Below, in pieces: positions 52,692 through 63,935 of a DNA stretch of 64,000 nt. The position numbers and the translations under genes are program-made. Position 1 is the first letter of the stretch. Every line of letters starts with the position of its first letter. Source of the stretch: Halanaerobiales bacterium (GTDB taxonomy: Bacteria; Bacillota; Halanaerobiia; Halanaerobiales; M55B127); assembly GCA_018334565.1 (NCBI GenBank), contig JAGXLU010000002.1, forward strand, positions 1 through 64,000. Direction: 5' to 3'. Under the pieces are notes generated by a model. The model was not told where the DNA came from, made no database searches, and saw nothing but the letters and a program-made list of their open reading frames with translations.

Positions 52692-54276
52692 AATAATATA
52701 CATGACTTTAATTATCATATTATCTTTTAGTATATTAAGTGGTGCACAGGAGCCTGTAAAGGTAGTTCAGCCTAAAAGGGGAGATATTAATATATCAGAA
52801 ACTGTTGCAGGCAAAATTGTACCTGCCAAAACGATTAATCTTCCCTCAGAGATTAATGGTGTAGTTAAAAAGATATATGTATCTATTGGCGAAAAGGTTA
52901 ATCAGGGTGATAAACTTTTAGAATTTGATAAAAGTCAGATATTAATACAAAAAAAACAGTCTGAGGCAACCTTAGAAGTTGCTCAGTCCAATTTTAATCA
53001 GGTGTTGAGGGGGGCCTCTCAGGAAGATATTGAGACAGCCGAAGCCAACTATAAGCAGGCCCAAATATCTTTGGCAAGTACTAAAAAAAGCCTGGAAATA
53101 GTCCGGGAAACTTATCAAGACAAGACCTCTTTAAAACAGCAGCTGATTAATGCTGAAATGCAACTTGCCAGTGCAGAAAAACAGCTTCAGTCTGCTGCTG
53201 AAAGAGTAAAACAAGCTGAAAAAGCCCTACAGCAGGCAGAAGTTGGGGTAAAAAAGGCTAAAAATAACTTGACTCAGGCTAAAAACGATTATGATAGAAT
53301 GGGAAAATTGTATAAGGATAATGTTATAAGTAAACAGCAGATGGAAGGGGCTAAATTACAGTTAGAAAATGCGCAATCTTCTTATGATAATGCCCACCTC
53401 CAGGTTGAAAATGCACATTTATCTATTAAAAGTGCTGAAATTGCTGAAGAGCAAGCAGAAATATCTTTAACTTCCTCTAAACAGATCTATGAGATAACTA
53501 AAAAGACCTATGACAATCCAACTCAGCTTAAACAACAGCTCCATTCAGCTGAAACACAGGTGGAGGTATCAGAAGTTAATTTGGTTATCGCAGAAACCAA
53601 TCTAAAAAAGATCAAAAAAGGGGCGGATCAAGATCAAATTCAAGCAGCTCGTGCTAGTGTTAAACAGGCTGAAGCAGGATTAGAACAGATTAATCTTCAG
53701 CTGTCTAAAACTATAATAAAAAGTCCGATAAGTGCACATATAGCATCTGTAAATACGGAAGAAAACGAGATGGTTGCGGCAGGGACCCCTGTAGTAAATT
53801 TAGCTGTAATTGATCAACTGAACGTAGATACAACTGTCACCCCGGACTTAAGACCATATATAAAAGTGGGAGATGAAGTAGAGATAATAATAAAAAACGG
53901 GGGGAGCAAACAATATGCTGCTGTCATTAAAAATATATCGCCTATAATAAATCCTCAGAACGAAGCTTATCCTATAAAATTACAATTTATTGATGTGCCT
54001 CAAAATATTTATGCAGGTATGTTTGTGGATGTCAGATTTCAAAAAAGTAGTTCCAAAGAGGCTTTAAGTGTACCTATAGATTCAGTTTTTAATTTGTATG
54101 ATGTTCCCTATCTATTTGTGGTAGAGGACGGAAAGGTAGCAAAAAGAGAACTAGAAGTTGGTTTAATTTTTCAAGACAGAGTGGAAGTCTTAGGTGGTCT
54201 AAATGAGGATGATCAACTAATAATTCAAGGTCAGCAGAAGGTTGCAGATGGAGACACTGTTGAGGTGGTTGAATAA
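52678..54276 (+). CDS. RND efflux periplasmic adaptor subunit (HlyD/MFP family)
   Basis: LPSEINGVVKKIYVSIGEKVNQGDKLLEFDKSQ; long coiled coil; KTIIKSPISAHIASVNTEENEMVAAGTPVVNLAVID. Confidence 0.92.
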   Translation: MKINKIIYMTLIIILSFSILSGAQEPVKVVQPKRGDINISETVAGKIVPAKTINLPSEINGVVKKIYVSIGEKVNQGDKLLEFDKSQILIQKKQSEATLEVAQSNFNQVLRGASQEDIETAEANYKQAQISLASTKKSLEIVRETYQDKTSLKQQLINAEMQLASAEKQLQSAAERVKQAEKALQQAEVGVKKAKNNLTQAKNDYDRMGKLYKDNVISKQQMEGAKLQLENAQSSYDNAHLQVENAHLSIKSAEIAEEQAEISLTSSKQIYEITKKTYDNPTQLKQQLHSAETQVEVSEVNLVIAETNLKKIKKGADQDQIQAARASVKQAEAGLEQINLQLSKTIIKSPISAHIASVNTEENEMVAAGTPVVNLAVIDQLNVDTTVTPDLRPYIKVGDEVEIIIKNGGSKQYAAVIKNISPIINPQNEAYPIKLQFIDVPQNIYAGMFVDVRFQKSSSKEALSVPIDSVFNLYDVPYLFVVEDGKVAKRELEVGLIFQDRVEVLGGLNEDDQLIIQGQQKVADGDTVEVVE

Positions 54277-57200
54277 TGAAACTATCGGATTTTTCGATCA
54301 AACGCAGTGTAACAACTGTTATGCTGATCTTATTGGTTATGATCTTGGGCTTTATTTCTCTGGATAGGTTGAATATCGATCTACTGCCGGAAATAAATTT
54401 TCCGGGGGCAGCTGTTGTTACAACTTATGAAGGGGCAGGACCAGAGGAAATAGAATCTCTTATCACAAAACCTCTGGAAAATTCTCTGGCAACTGTGACC
54501 AATGTGGAGACAATTAACTCTACTTCCGATAGTGGTCAGTCAACTATTATTATGGAGTTTAACTTCGGGACAGATATGGACTTTGCAGCTTTAGACATGA
54601 GAGAACAGACCGATCTAGTTTCTGACTTTTTGCCTGAAGATGCCAGCAAACCCTTAATTGTTAAGTTTGATCCCTCTATGATCCCTGTTTTACAGTTGGG
54701 AGTATACAGCGGTCAAAATTTAGCAGACTTAAAAGCAAAAGTTGAAGACAATATAATCCCTAAATTGGAGAGGATAAAAGGGGTTGCTTCTGTTAATCTA
54801 ACGGGAGGGCTTGATAGGGAAATATTGATCGAACTAGATAAAAATAAGATGGAAAATTATGGGGTGAGCTTTAATTCTGTTACGCAAAATTTACTTCTGG
54901 AAAATTTAGACCTTTCGGGTGGAGAGGTCAAAAGAGGTAATATTGAGTATATTGTAAGGGTGACTGGTAAATTTGAAAATGTTGATCAGATCCGAGAGGT
55001 TTTAATACCGACTGGTTCTGGCCAGGGGCTTGTTAAACTTAGCGATATTGCAAATGTAAAAGACACCTACAAAGAAGTTAGCACGAGTGCCAGAGTTAAC
55101 GGAGAAGAAAGTGTTGGACTAACTATACAAAAACAAACTGATTCCAATACGGTATCTGTAGCAAATAGAGTTAGAGATGAAATAGAAGAGCTTAAAAAAG
55201 ATTATAAGAACTTGAATATTGTTCCCATTGCAGATCAAGCTGAATATATAGAGCTTTCCATTAATAGTGTTTATAGAAATGCATTGTTCGGTGGATTGCT
55301 TGCTATCATCGTACTTTTCTTATTTCTCAGAAATTTAAGGAGTACCATTATTATAGGTCTAACCATTCCGATTTCTGTTGTGGCGACCTTTTTATTAATT
55401 TATTTTTCCGGATTAACTATCAATATTGTATCCTTGGGTGGGCTCGCTCTCGGAATCGGAATGCTTGTTGATAATTCAATTGTTGTGCTGGAAAATATAT
55501 TTCGTTTTAAACAGTACGGATTAAATCGAGTAGAGGCAGCTAGCCGGGGAAGTGAAGAGGTTGGGATGGCTATAACAGCATCTACTTTCACAACTATTGT
55601 TGTTTTTTTACCCGTAATATTTGTAGAGGGGTTAACAGCTCAAATATTTAGAGAGCTAGCTCTTACGGTTAGTTTTTCCTTATTTGCTTCTCTGATTGTG
55701 GCTTTAACTTTAATTCCGATGCTGTCGTCAAAGATATTGAAGTTAAGCAAAAAACAGATGAATATAGAAAAGAAAACCGGGTTAGGTTTTATCAGAAGAA
55801 ATTACAAGAGATCTCTGAATTGGATTTTAAATCAGCGTTGGATAGTATTTGCTTCGATATTAATTATAGCAGCTGTAGGTTGGTTTTTTTATCAAAAACT
55901 GGGGGCGGAGTTTTTACCTCCCTTCGATCAGGGGCAAATTACAGTCAACTTTAGTTTACCTGTTGGAACAACTCTGGATGAGACCAATAAGGTGGCAGAG
56001 GATATAGAAGAAACCCTAAAAAAAGTTCCGGAAGTTAAAACCATATTTACAAATATTGGAGTGGGAGATATGATGACCGGTTCAACGGCTTCGGAATCGG
56101 GTTCGTTTACAGTTATTTTAAAAAAATTAGCTGAGAGAGACCGTTCCACTAATCATGTTATGGAGAGCCTGCGAACTAAAATTAAAGTACCCGGTGCAGA
56201 TCTTAATATTGAATCAGAGAGTGGTTTTTTAGGAGTTACTGGAGGAAAACCTATCAATATTAAAGTGGTCGGTCAAAACTTAAAAGAGCTTGAACGTCTA
56301 ACTGGTCTTGTTATTAAAGAGATAAAACAGGTTGAAGGCGTTAGAGAGGTGCAAGATTCTTTTGAAGAAGGCAGGCCGGAATTTTTGATAAATATCGATA
56401 GGACAAGAGCAGCCAGGTTTGGTTTAAGAGTAAGCAGTGTGGCTAGTACAGTTAAAACCGCTATAACCGGAGATATTGCTACGCGTTATGAAGTTGGAGG
56501 CAGTGAATATGATGTACGGGTTACTTTAAATGAAGAAAACAAAAAGAGTTTAGATCAGGTGAGAGATATCTTGCTACCCTCACCTACAGGTGCCAAGGTT
56601 CCCCTGTCAAGGGTGGCTGATTTTGAATTATCAGAAGGGCCGAGGGAGATATTGAGGATTAACCAAGAAAGATATGGAGAGATAACTGCTTCACTTTATG
56701 AGGTGGATCTAGATACTGCTGTCAGCAATATTCAAAAAAGAATAAATGAAAATGTAGAATTTCCGGAGGAATACAGCATAAAATATGGGGGACAATTTCA
56801 GGATCTTCAGCAATCTTTCACTGACCTTTATTATGCTTTCGCTTTAGCCATTATTTTGGTATATATGGTAATGGCTTCTCAGTTTGAGTCCCTTGTTCAT
56901 CCTTTAATAATAATGTTTACTGTTCCTCTGGCCTTGGTTGGAGTGATATTGGGACTGTATATCTTTGATATAACTATCTCAGTTCCAGCGTTAATAGGCA
57001 TTATAACACTGGCCGGTATAGTTGTTAATAATGCGATTGTTCTAGTTGATTATATCAATAGGTTGAGAAAAGAAGGACGTACCAAAAAGGAGGCTATTTT
57101 GGAAGCCGGTCCTATCCGAATGAGACCGATAATGATGACAGCTATGACAACAATATTAGCTTTAATCCCCTTATCTCTTGGCATTGGGGAGGGTTCAGAA

Positions 57201-57341
57201 TTGGAACAACCACTGGCTGTCGTAGTTATTAGTGGTCTTTTCTTCTCGACCTTTTTAACACTTTATGTAATTCCGGTTCTATATTCATCACTTACAGATA
57301 TAAGTGATAAAATAAAGGCAGGATTAAAGCAATTGATATAA
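54276..57341 (+). CDS. RND family efflux transporter (AcrB/HAE1-like)
   Basis: 1021 aa; IKRSVTTVMLILLVMILGFISLDRLNIDLLPEINFPGAAVVTTYEGAGPEEIE; GGLALGIGMLVDNSIVVLENIFR; GIVVNNAIVLVDYINRLR. Confidence 0.97.
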   Translation: MKLSDFSIKRSVTTVMLILLVMILGFISLDRLNIDLLPEINFPGAAVVTTYEGAGPEEIESLITKPLENSLATVTNVETINSTSDSGQSTIIMEFNFGTDMDFAALDMREQTDLVSDFLPEDASKPLIVKFDPSMIPVLQLGVYSGQNLADLKAKVEDNIIPKLERIKGVASVNLTGGLDREILIELDKNKMENYGVSFNSVTQNLLLENLDLSGGEVKRGNIEYIVRVTGKFENVDQIREVLIPTGSGQGLVKLSDIANVKDTYKEVSTSARVNGEESVGLTIQKQTDSNTVSVANRVRDEIEELKKDYKNLNIVPIADQAEYIELSINSVYRNALFGGLLAIIVLFLFLRNLRSTIIIGLTIPISVVATFLLIYFSGLTINIVSLGGLALGIGMLVDNSIVVLENIFRFKQYGLNRVEAASRGSEEVGMAITASTFTTIVVFLPVIFVEGLTAQIFRELALTVSFSLFASLIVALTLIPMLSSKILKLSKKQMNIEKKTGLGFIRRNYKRSLNWILNQRWIVFASILIIAAVGWFFYQKLGAEFLPPFDQGQITVNFSLPVGTTLDETNKVAEDIEETLKKVPEVKTIFTNIGVGDMMTGSTASESGSFTVILKKLAERDRSTNHVMESLRTKIKVPGADLNIESESGFLGVTGGKPINIKVVGQNLKELERLTGLVIKEIKQVEGVREVQDSFEEGRPEFLINIDRTRAARFGLRVSSVASTVKTAITGDIATRYEVGGSEYDVRVTLNEENKKSLDQVRDILLPSPTGAKVPLSRVADFELSEGPREILRINQERYGEITASLYEVDLDTAVSNIQKRINENVEFPEEYSIKYGGQFQDLQQSFTDLYYAFALAIILVYMVMASQFESLVHPLIIMFTVPLALVGVILGLYIFDITISVPALIGIITLAGIVVNNAIVLVDYINRLRKEGRTKKEAILEAGPIRMRPIMMTAMTTILALIPLSLGIGEGSELEQPLAVVVISGLFFSTFLTLYVIPVLYSSLTDISDKIKAGLKQLI

Positions 57342-57507
57342 ATGAACTAACTATTTATGGAAAACAACCAAAAAAGAACTCAAAAAATTGTGGTTGAAAT
57401 AAGTTAATAATTATATTATTGCGTTGTATTTTCATCATGATTATGTTAAAATATATAAGTGCTCAAGGAATGAATAGCGAAAAAATAATAGCTGGGGGTG
57501 ACCTTTA

Positions 57508-57729
57508 ATGTTTGTATTAAAAATTATCCACCTGTTGATAGCAATTTCTGTTATTGTAGGTGTTTTGCTCCAATCAGGTAAAAGTGCTGGTATGTCTGGG
57601 GTTATTGATGGTGGAGCAAGTCAATTCTTAGGTAACAAAAGTAAAGGCTTAGATGAAAAGTTGAGTAAATTTACAACAGTAGCCGCTGTAGTATTTATGG
57701 TTACTTCATTAATTTTAGCAATTATCTAA
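57508..57729 (+). CDS. secG: preprotein translocase subunit SecG
   Basis: [51 protein letters not shown]. Confidence 0.95.
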   Translation: MFVLKIIHLLIAISVIVGVLLQSGKSAGMSGVIDGGASQFLGNKSKGLDEKLSKFTTVAAVVFMVTSLILAII

Positions 57730-57740
57730 AAAAGATTGAA

Positions 57741-59708
57741 ATGGAGGGCTCTAAAATGATATTTTATACTCCTTTAGCAGGAGTAATCGCACTACTATTC
57801 GCTTTATATATGGCCTCCAAAGTCAAAAAAGCCGATATGGGTAATGATAAGATGCGGGAATTATCTTTATCTATTAATGAAGGTGCAATGGCTTTTTTGG
57901 GCCGGGAATATAGGATATTAGTGTTTTTTGTTTTAATAGTAGCACTCATCATGTTGTTTACCAGCAGTTTGGGTTGGCAGACTGCACTATCTTTTATATT
58001 GGGTGCTTTATTTTCAGGTCTAGCCGGATTTATTGGCATGCAGATTGCTACTAAATCAAATGCCAGAACAACCAATGCAGCACGTAGTTCCTTAAATGAA
58101 GCTCTACAGATTGCATTTTCAGGTGGTTCTGTGATGGGGATGACAGTTGTTGGTTTAGGTACACTTGGTTTAGGTATATTATATATCTTTTTTACAAAAA
58201 ATATTGATTATATAAGGGGTTTTGCTTTTGGAGCCAGTTCAATAGCTCTTTTTGCACGTGTAGGTGGAGGAATTTATACCAAAGCTGCTGATGTAGGTGC
58301 AGATTTAGTGGGCAAAGTCGAGGCTGGTATTCCTGAAGATGATCCTCGTAATCCAGCTGTAATTGCTGATAACGTGGGAGATAATGTTGGTGATGTAGCT
58401 GGTATGGGAGCAGACCTTTTTGAATCATATGTTGGTTCCATAGTAGCCGCAATGACTCTAGGGACTATAATAAGTGTTAATCATGTGTTAACACCTCTAT
58501 TACTTGCATCGATTGGAATTATTGCCGCAATTATTGGGAGCCAAATGATTAAAGCTAAAGAAGATGGTAATCCAGCTAAAGCATTGGAGAAAGGGTCAAT
58601 CTCCAGTGGTATTTTAACAATAGTTGGAGCATTCTTCTTAATTAGATATATGATTGGAGATATGGGAGTATTTTATGCTGTAGTAGCAGGGTTGCTTGCC
58701 GGTATTTTAATTGGTAGAATTACAGAATACTATACTTCAGAACGTTTTAAACCGGTTAAGTACATAGCAGAACAGTCAGAATCGGGTGCTGCCACTAATA
58801 TAATTAGTGGTCTTTCCGTTGGAATGAGAAGTACAATGTTCCCAATTTTAGTAATTGCAGTTGTAATTTACATTGCATATAATTTTGCCGGACTTTACGG
58901 CATTGCAATGGCTGCAGTTGGCATGTTGTCTACAACAGGGGTCACTTTATCTATTGATGCCTATGGACCAATTGCTGATAATGCAGGTGGAATTGCAGAA
59001 ATGGCAGAGCTTCCGTCTGAAGTGAGAGACATTACAGATAAGCTGGACTCGGTTGGTAATACAACAGCTGCTATTGGCAAAGGTTTTGCTATTGGTTCAG
59101 CTGCCCTAACAGCCTTATCATTATTTGCAGCTTTCTCTTCGGCAGTAAATTTAAATGGGATGAGTTTGACAAATCCCAATGTTATTATTGGACTTTTCAT
59201 TGGTGCAATGTTACCATTTTTATTTTCATCTTTAACTATGAATGCTGTCGGGAAAGCGGCTTTTCAGATGATTGCAGAAGTGCGAAGACAGTTTAAAGAA
59301 ATTCCAGGTATTATGGAAGGTGATACACCTCCAGATTATAAGAAATGTATAGATATTTCCACAGCAGCAGCATTAAAGCAGATGGTAATTCCCGGTTTAT
59401 TAGCAGTTATTGTCCCGGTTGTAGTTGGTTTATGGAATGTTAAGACTCTGGGTGGGCTTCTGGCTGGTTCGTTGAGTTCAGGAGTTCTACTGGCCATTAT
59501 GATGGCCAATGCAGGGGGGGCCTGGGATAATGCTAAAAAATATATTGAATCCGGTAACTTAGGTGGAAAGGGTACAGATACCCATGCAGCCTCAGTTGTT
59601 GGGGATACAGTAGGTGATCCCTTTAAAGATACCGCGGGACCATCACTAAATATATTAATTAAATTGATGACAATAGTATCCTTGGTATTTGCACCATTAT
59701 TTATCTAA
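57741..59708 (+). CDS. hppA: membrane-bound ion-translocating pyrophosphatase
   Basis: [84 protein letters not shown]. Confidence 0.97.
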   Translation: MEGSKMIFYTPLAGVIALLFALYMASKVKKADMGNDKMRELSLSINEGAMAFLGREYRILVFFVLIVALIMLFTSSLGWQTALSFILGALFSGLAGFIGMQIATKSNARTTNAARSSLNEALQIAFSGGSVMGMTVVGLGTLGLGILYIFFTKNIDYIRGFAFGASSIALFARVGGGIYTKAADVGADLVGKVEAGIPEDDPRNPAVIADNVGDNVGDVAGMGADLFESYVGSIVAAMTLGTIISVNHVLTPLLLASIGIIAAIIGSQMIKAKEDGNPAKALEKGSISSGILTIVGAFFLIRYMIGDMGVFYAVVAGLLAGILIGRITEYYTSERFKPVKYIAEQSESGAATNIISGLSVGMRSTMFPILVIAVVIYIAYNFAGLYGIAMAAVGMLSTTGVTLSIDAYGPIADNAGGIAEMAELPSEVRDITDKLDSVGNTTAAIGKGFAIGSAALTALSLFAAFSSAVNLNGMSLTNPNVIIGLFIGAMLPFLFSSLTMNAVGKAAFQMIAEVRRQFKEIPGIMEGDTPPDYKKCIDISTAAALKQMVIPGLLAVIVPVVVGLWNVKTLGGLLAGSLSSGVLLAIMMANAGGAWDNAKKYIESGNLGGKGTDTHAASVVGDTVGDPFKDTAGPSLNILIKLMTIVSLVFAPLFI

Positions 59709-59740
59709 AACAAAAAGATACTATTATCTATAAGATATAG

Positions 59741-59785
59741 AAAGGGCAATTATCTTCTTTAAAAGGAGATTTTTGTCCTTTTTTA
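59741..59785 (+). terminator. terminator downstream of hppA
   Basis: AAAGGGCAAttatcttctttaaaaggagatttTTGTCCTTTTTT. Confidence 0.75.
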
Positions 59786-59808
59786 ATTTTTAGGACTGAG
59801 GTGATATA

Positions 59809-60213
59809 ATGAAATTAGGAAATGATAAAATGTGTTTTGCTTGTGGTGAAGACAACCCTATTTCATTGGGGCTTAAATTTATAAAAACAGGCGAAAAGAC
59901 AGCCCAGGCAGAGTTTGTTCCAAAAGAAGTTCATCAGGGTTTTGATGGTATAATGCACGGGGGTTTAGTGACTACGCTTTTGGATGAAGGAATGGCCAAG
60001 GTCTTAAATTTGAATGAGATAATGGCCCTTACTGCAAAATTAAGTGTGAGGTTTAAAAAGCCTGTTTCTATCAACGGTAATTTGGTTATCAAGTCAAAGA
60101 TTATTAAAAACAGAGCAGGATTATACTTTACAAAGGCAGAACTAAGAGATAAAAAGGGAGAATTATTAGCTAAAGCAGAAGCTAAATTTATGGAAGTCAA
60201 GGAGGAGAAATAA
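59809..60213 (+). CDS. PaaI-like hotdog-fold thioesterase
   Basis: CFACGEDNPISLGLKF; FDGIMHGGLVTTLLDEGMAKVL. Confidence 0.88.
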   Translation: MKLGNDKMCFACGEDNPISLGLKFIKTGEKTAQAEFVPKEVHQGFDGIMHGGLVTTLLDEGMAKVLNLNEIMALTAKLSVRFKKPVSINGNLVIKSKIIKNRAGLYFTKAELRDKKGELLAKAEAKFMEVKEEK

Positions 60214-60765
60214 ATGGAAAGAGAAGAAGCCTATCAACTAGTAAAAGAAAATATTAAACAAAAAAACCTGGTTAAACATTGTTTAGCAGTAGAAGCTGTG
60301 ATGCGGAGGTTAGCGAAATATTTTGATGAGGATGTAAAAAAATGGGGATTAACCGGTTTATTACATGATATTGATTATGAACAGACCGCAGATCAACCGA
60401 AAAAACATAGCCTGGTTGGGGCCAAGATGCTCAAAGAAATGGGTTTGGATGATGATTTAATTTATGCGGTTAAGGTCCATAACCATGAACATGCTCTTGA
60501 AAGAAAGTCGTTATTAGATAAAGCCCTTTATGCATCAGATCCTTTAACTGGTCTTATCGTTGCTTCAGCTTTGATTCATCCCGAAAAAAGCCTGAAGGCA
60601 GTTGATACTGAGTTTGTCTTGAACCGATATTCGGAAAGTTCTTTTGCAAAAGGTGCAGACCGTGATGTAATAGCCTCCTGTCAAGAGATGGGTTTGAGTT
60701 TGGATGAATTTGTAAGATTAGCTTTGGAGGGTATGAAGTCTATCTCAGATGATTTAGGCCTTTAA
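60214..60765 (+). CDS. HD domain (HDIG) hydrolase
   Basis: HCLAVEAVMRRLAKYF; WGLTGLLHDIDYEQT; KVHNHEH. Confidence 0.88.
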   Translation: MEREEAYQLVKENIKQKNLVKHCLAVEAVMRRLAKYFDEDVKKWGLTGLLHDIDYEQTADQPKKHSLVGAKMLKEMGLDDDLIYAVKVHNHEHALERKSLLDKALYASDPLTGLIVASALIHPEKSLKAVDTEFVLNRYSESSFAKGADRDVIASCQEMGLSLDEFVRLALEGMKSISDDLGL

Positions 60766-60805
60766 ATTTTTGGGTACTCCGGTGATTTGAAAGGAAGAGA
60801 TAACT

Positions 60806-61786
60806 ATGATCTTAGTAACTGGGGCAACAGGGCATTTAGGCAATGTCTTAATTAGAAGGCTAATACTAAATGGGCAAAGAGATATTAGAGCACTAGTATT
60901 ATTAGGCGATGATGATATCAGTGTTTTAGATGATTTTGATCTTGAAATATTTAAAGGTAATATTTGTGACTTAAAATCGATAATGCCTGCTTTTGCAGAT
61001 GTAGATATTGTATACCATCTTGCAGGAAAAGTCTCGATTAAAGATTTTGATCCAACTTTGAAAAAAGTGAATCTAATTGGAACAAAAAATGTGATAAAAG
61101 CTTGTATTGATAATAATGTTAAACGCATGGTTTATGTGAGCACGGTTCACGTTTTTGCGCCTGATGTATGTACAGAAATAAAAGAAGATAACCCTATAGT
61201 TAGAAAGCAACTAAGGGGGGAATACAGTAAGACAAAAGCAAGGGCTACATTAGAAGTAATGCGAACTTCTAGGCAGGATTTGGATACTATAATAGTTTAT
61301 CCCAGCGGTATTGTTGGGCCTTTTGATCATAGAATATCACCGATGAGCAGGATGATAATAGACCACATCAAAGGTAAGTTAATTTGTTCTGTAGAAGGCT
61401 CATATGATTTTGTTGATGTAAGGGATGTTGCGGACGGAACTATTAAAGCTGCTAAACTGGGTGCAGAAGGCGAAGGATATATTCTTTCTAATAAAAATAT
61501 TTCAATTAAAGAGATATTTGCGATTATAGATGGATTAAGAAAGCCTTTTTTAAAATCTTTTAATTTGCCCATGTGGATGGCGAAAATCGGAGTCCCTTTT
61601 TCTTATTCTTATAATAAGATAATTGGTTGTGAAAATATCCTGACTAAATATGCGCTTTATACCTTAAATACAGATACAAAATTTTCTAATATTAAAGCTA
61701 GAGTTGATTTAGGTTTTAAGACAAGACCGATTAAGGCCACCCTAGCAGATACTATAACCTGGTTTGAAGAGCGTGGCTTAATCTAA
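60806..61786 (+). CDS. NAD-dependent epimerase/dehydratase (extended SDR)
   Basis: MILVTGATGHLGNVLIRRLI; DIVYHLAGKVS; YSKTKARATLEV. Confidence 0.92.
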   Translation: MILVTGATGHLGNVLIRRLILNGQRDIRALVLLGDDDISVLDDFDLEIFKGNICDLKSIMPAFADVDIVYHLAGKVSIKDFDPTLKKVNLIGTKNVIKACIDNNVKRMVYVSTVHVFAPDVCTEIKEDNPIVRKQLRGEYSKTKARATLEVMRTSRQDLDTIIVYPSGIVGPFDHRISPMSRMIIDHIKGKLICSVEGSYDFVDVRDVADGTIKAAKLGAEGEGYILSNKNISIKEIFAIIDGLRKPFLKSFNLPMWMAKIGVPFSYSYNKIIGCENILTKYALYTLNTDTKFSNIKARVDLGFKTRPIKATLADTITWFEERGLI

Positions 61787-61800
61787 GAGGAGGTATTTTT

Positions 61801-63924
61801 ATGAGTGCAAGAAAGAAATTGCTTAATTTTTTAAAGACAGAAGCGAAACAACCGATGACTAAAGAAGAACTGTTAAATGAATTTGATATAGTTGAACAAC
61901 AAAAGCATTTTTTCTATAAGATATTAGACCAACTGGAAAAAGATGGACTATTATTTAAAAACAAAAAGGACAAGTATGGCTTACCTGAAAAATTAGATCT
62001 AATTGTAGGTAGAATTGATAAAAACCCGCGGGGTTTTGGGTTTTTAATTCCAGAAGATCCCGGACATAAAGATATATTTATTAGCCCACCTAACCTGGCT
62101 GGGGCTATGCATAATGATAAAGTTTTCGTTAAGAAAGTTCCGAGCAGCCGGGCTAATAAGATTGAAGGAAAAGTAGTCGAAATTATCGAAAGGGTTAACC
62201 ATCAAGTTGTTGGGAAGTTTGAGCGTGTTAAAAATTATGGTTTCGTAGTACCTGATAACAAGAGAATATGTTATGATATTTTCATTCCTGGAGAATATAT
62301 AAACGATGCTAAAAATAATCAGACCGTTGTTGCCAAGATAAGAACTTGGCCTAAAAAAAACAGAAATCCTGAGGGTAAGATTATTGAGATTTTGGGATAT
62401 AAAGAGGAAAAGGGTGTTGATATTGAATCAATAATAAGGCAGCTGGAATTGCCGGGAGACTTTCCGGATGAGGTAAAAAATGAAGCAGAAAGACTTTCCC
62501 AAGAAATTCCCACTGATGAAATTGAAAGAAGAACTGATTTAAGAGAATTACCTATGGTCACAATTGATGGTGAAGATGCTAAGGATTTTGATGATGCTGT
62601 TTCCATAGAAAAATTATCAAATAATAGTTTAAGATTGGGAGTTCATATAGCTGATGTAGCTTATTATGTTAAAGAAAACTCCAGCTTAGATGAGGAAGCA
62701 TTAAATAGAGGAACCAGTATTTATTTGGTAGATAGGGTCATACCTATGCTGCCAGAGAAGTTGTCCAATAATCTCTGTAGTTTGAAACCTCATGAAGACA
62801 GATTGACTTTGACGGTTTTTATGGACTTTAATTTAAAGCCTTTCTCTTTAGAGAGTTACGAAATAACCACTTCTATAATTAATTCCAATCATAGGATGAC
62901 GTATAATGAAGTTAAAGGGATTTTGGTTCAAGAAAATCAGGAGTTGTTAGAGTTATATGATGACTTTGTTGATCAGTTGCAATTAATGAACAGTTTAAGA
63001 GAAAAACTTAGAGAGCAGCGATTTGAACAAGGGAGTATCAACTTTGAAAGTAAAGAAGTAAAGGTTATACTCAATAATCAGGGTAAAGCCATTGATATAC
63101 AAAAGGCCGAACAAGGTATAGCCGAGCAGTTAATTGAAGAGTTTATGATTATGGCAAATAAAGTAATAGCAGAAGATATGTACTGGAAGGAAGAACCTTT
63201 TGTTTACAGGATACACGACCAACCAGATCAGGAGAGATTAAAAGATTTTAATGAATTTATCCATAACTTTGGCTACCACGTGCGCGGTATAGAAAATGAG
63301 GTATATTCCAGTGCCCTACAGGAAATCTTAAACCAGGTTGAGGGCGAACCGGAAGAAAGATTAATCAATACAGTTTTATTACGTACTATGAAAAAAGCTA
63401 TCTATACCAGACATAATATCGGACATTATGGATTGGGACTTGATTATTACTGTCATTTCACTTCTCCTATTAGAAGGTATCCTGATCTTATTATTCACAG
63501 GATAATCAAAGAAGTAATTAAAGATGGTATGTTATCAGAAAAGAGAAGGGATTATTTAGAAGAAAAAATACCCAGTATTGCTGATCATAGTTCTTTGCAG
63601 GAAAGAAGAGCAGTAGAAGCAGAGAGGGATTCAATAGATCTTAAAAAAATTGAGTATATGCAAGATGAAGTGGGAGAAGAATTTGAGGGTATTATAAGTG
63701 GAATTACAGGATTTGGATTTTTTGTAGAACTAGAAAATACGGTAGAAGGTCTGGTCCATGTTGAAGATTTAAAAGATGATTACTACCATTTGAGAGAAGA
63801 TTTACATGCTCTTGTTGGTGAAAGGACCAATAAGAGATATAGATTGAGTGATCAAATTAAGGTTAAGGTTATCAAAGTCGATCCAGAAGAAAGAGAAATA
63901 GACTTTGTTGTAGTGGATGATTAA
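61801..63924 (+). CDS. rnr: ribonuclease R
   Basis: RNB motif VTIDGEDAKDFDDAVSIEKL...GVHIADVAYYVKE; HYGLGLDYYCHFTSPIRRYPDLIIHRI; S1 C-terminus. Confidence 0.98.
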   Translation: MSARKKLLNFLKTEAKQPMTKEELLNEFDIVEQQKHFFYKILDQLEKDGLLFKNKKDKYGLPEKLDLIVGRIDKNPRGFGFLIPEDPGHKDIFISPPNLAGAMHNDKVFVKKVPSSRANKIEGKVVEIIERVNHQVVGKFERVKNYGFVVPDNKRICYDIFIPGEYINDAKNNQTVVAKIRTWPKKNRNPEGKIIEILGYKEEKGVDIESIIRQLELPGDFPDEVKNEAERLSQEIPTDEIERRTDLRELPMVTIDGEDAKDFDDAVSIEKLSNNSLRLGVHIADVAYYVKENSSLDEEALNRGTSIYLVDRVIPMLPEKLSNNLCSLKPHEDRLTLTVFMDFNLKPFSLESYEITTSIINSNHRMTYNEVKGILVQENQELLELYDDFVDQLQLMNSLREKLREQRFEQGSINFESKEVKVILNNQGKAIDIQKAEQGIAEQLIEEFMIMANKVIAEDMYWKEEPFVYRIHDQPDQERLKDFNEFIHNFGYHVRGIENEVYSSALQEILNQVEGEPEERLINTVLLRTMKKAIYTRHNIGHYGLGLDYYCHFTSPIRRYPDLIIHRIIKEVIKDGMLSEKRRDYLEEKIPSIADHSSLQERRAVEAERDSIDLKKIEYMQDEVGEEFEGIISGITGFGFFVELENTVEGLVHVEDLKDDYYHLREDLHALVGERTNKRYRLSDQIKVKVIKVDPEEREIDFVVVDD

Positions 63925-63935
63925 GGGGTGTTAAG

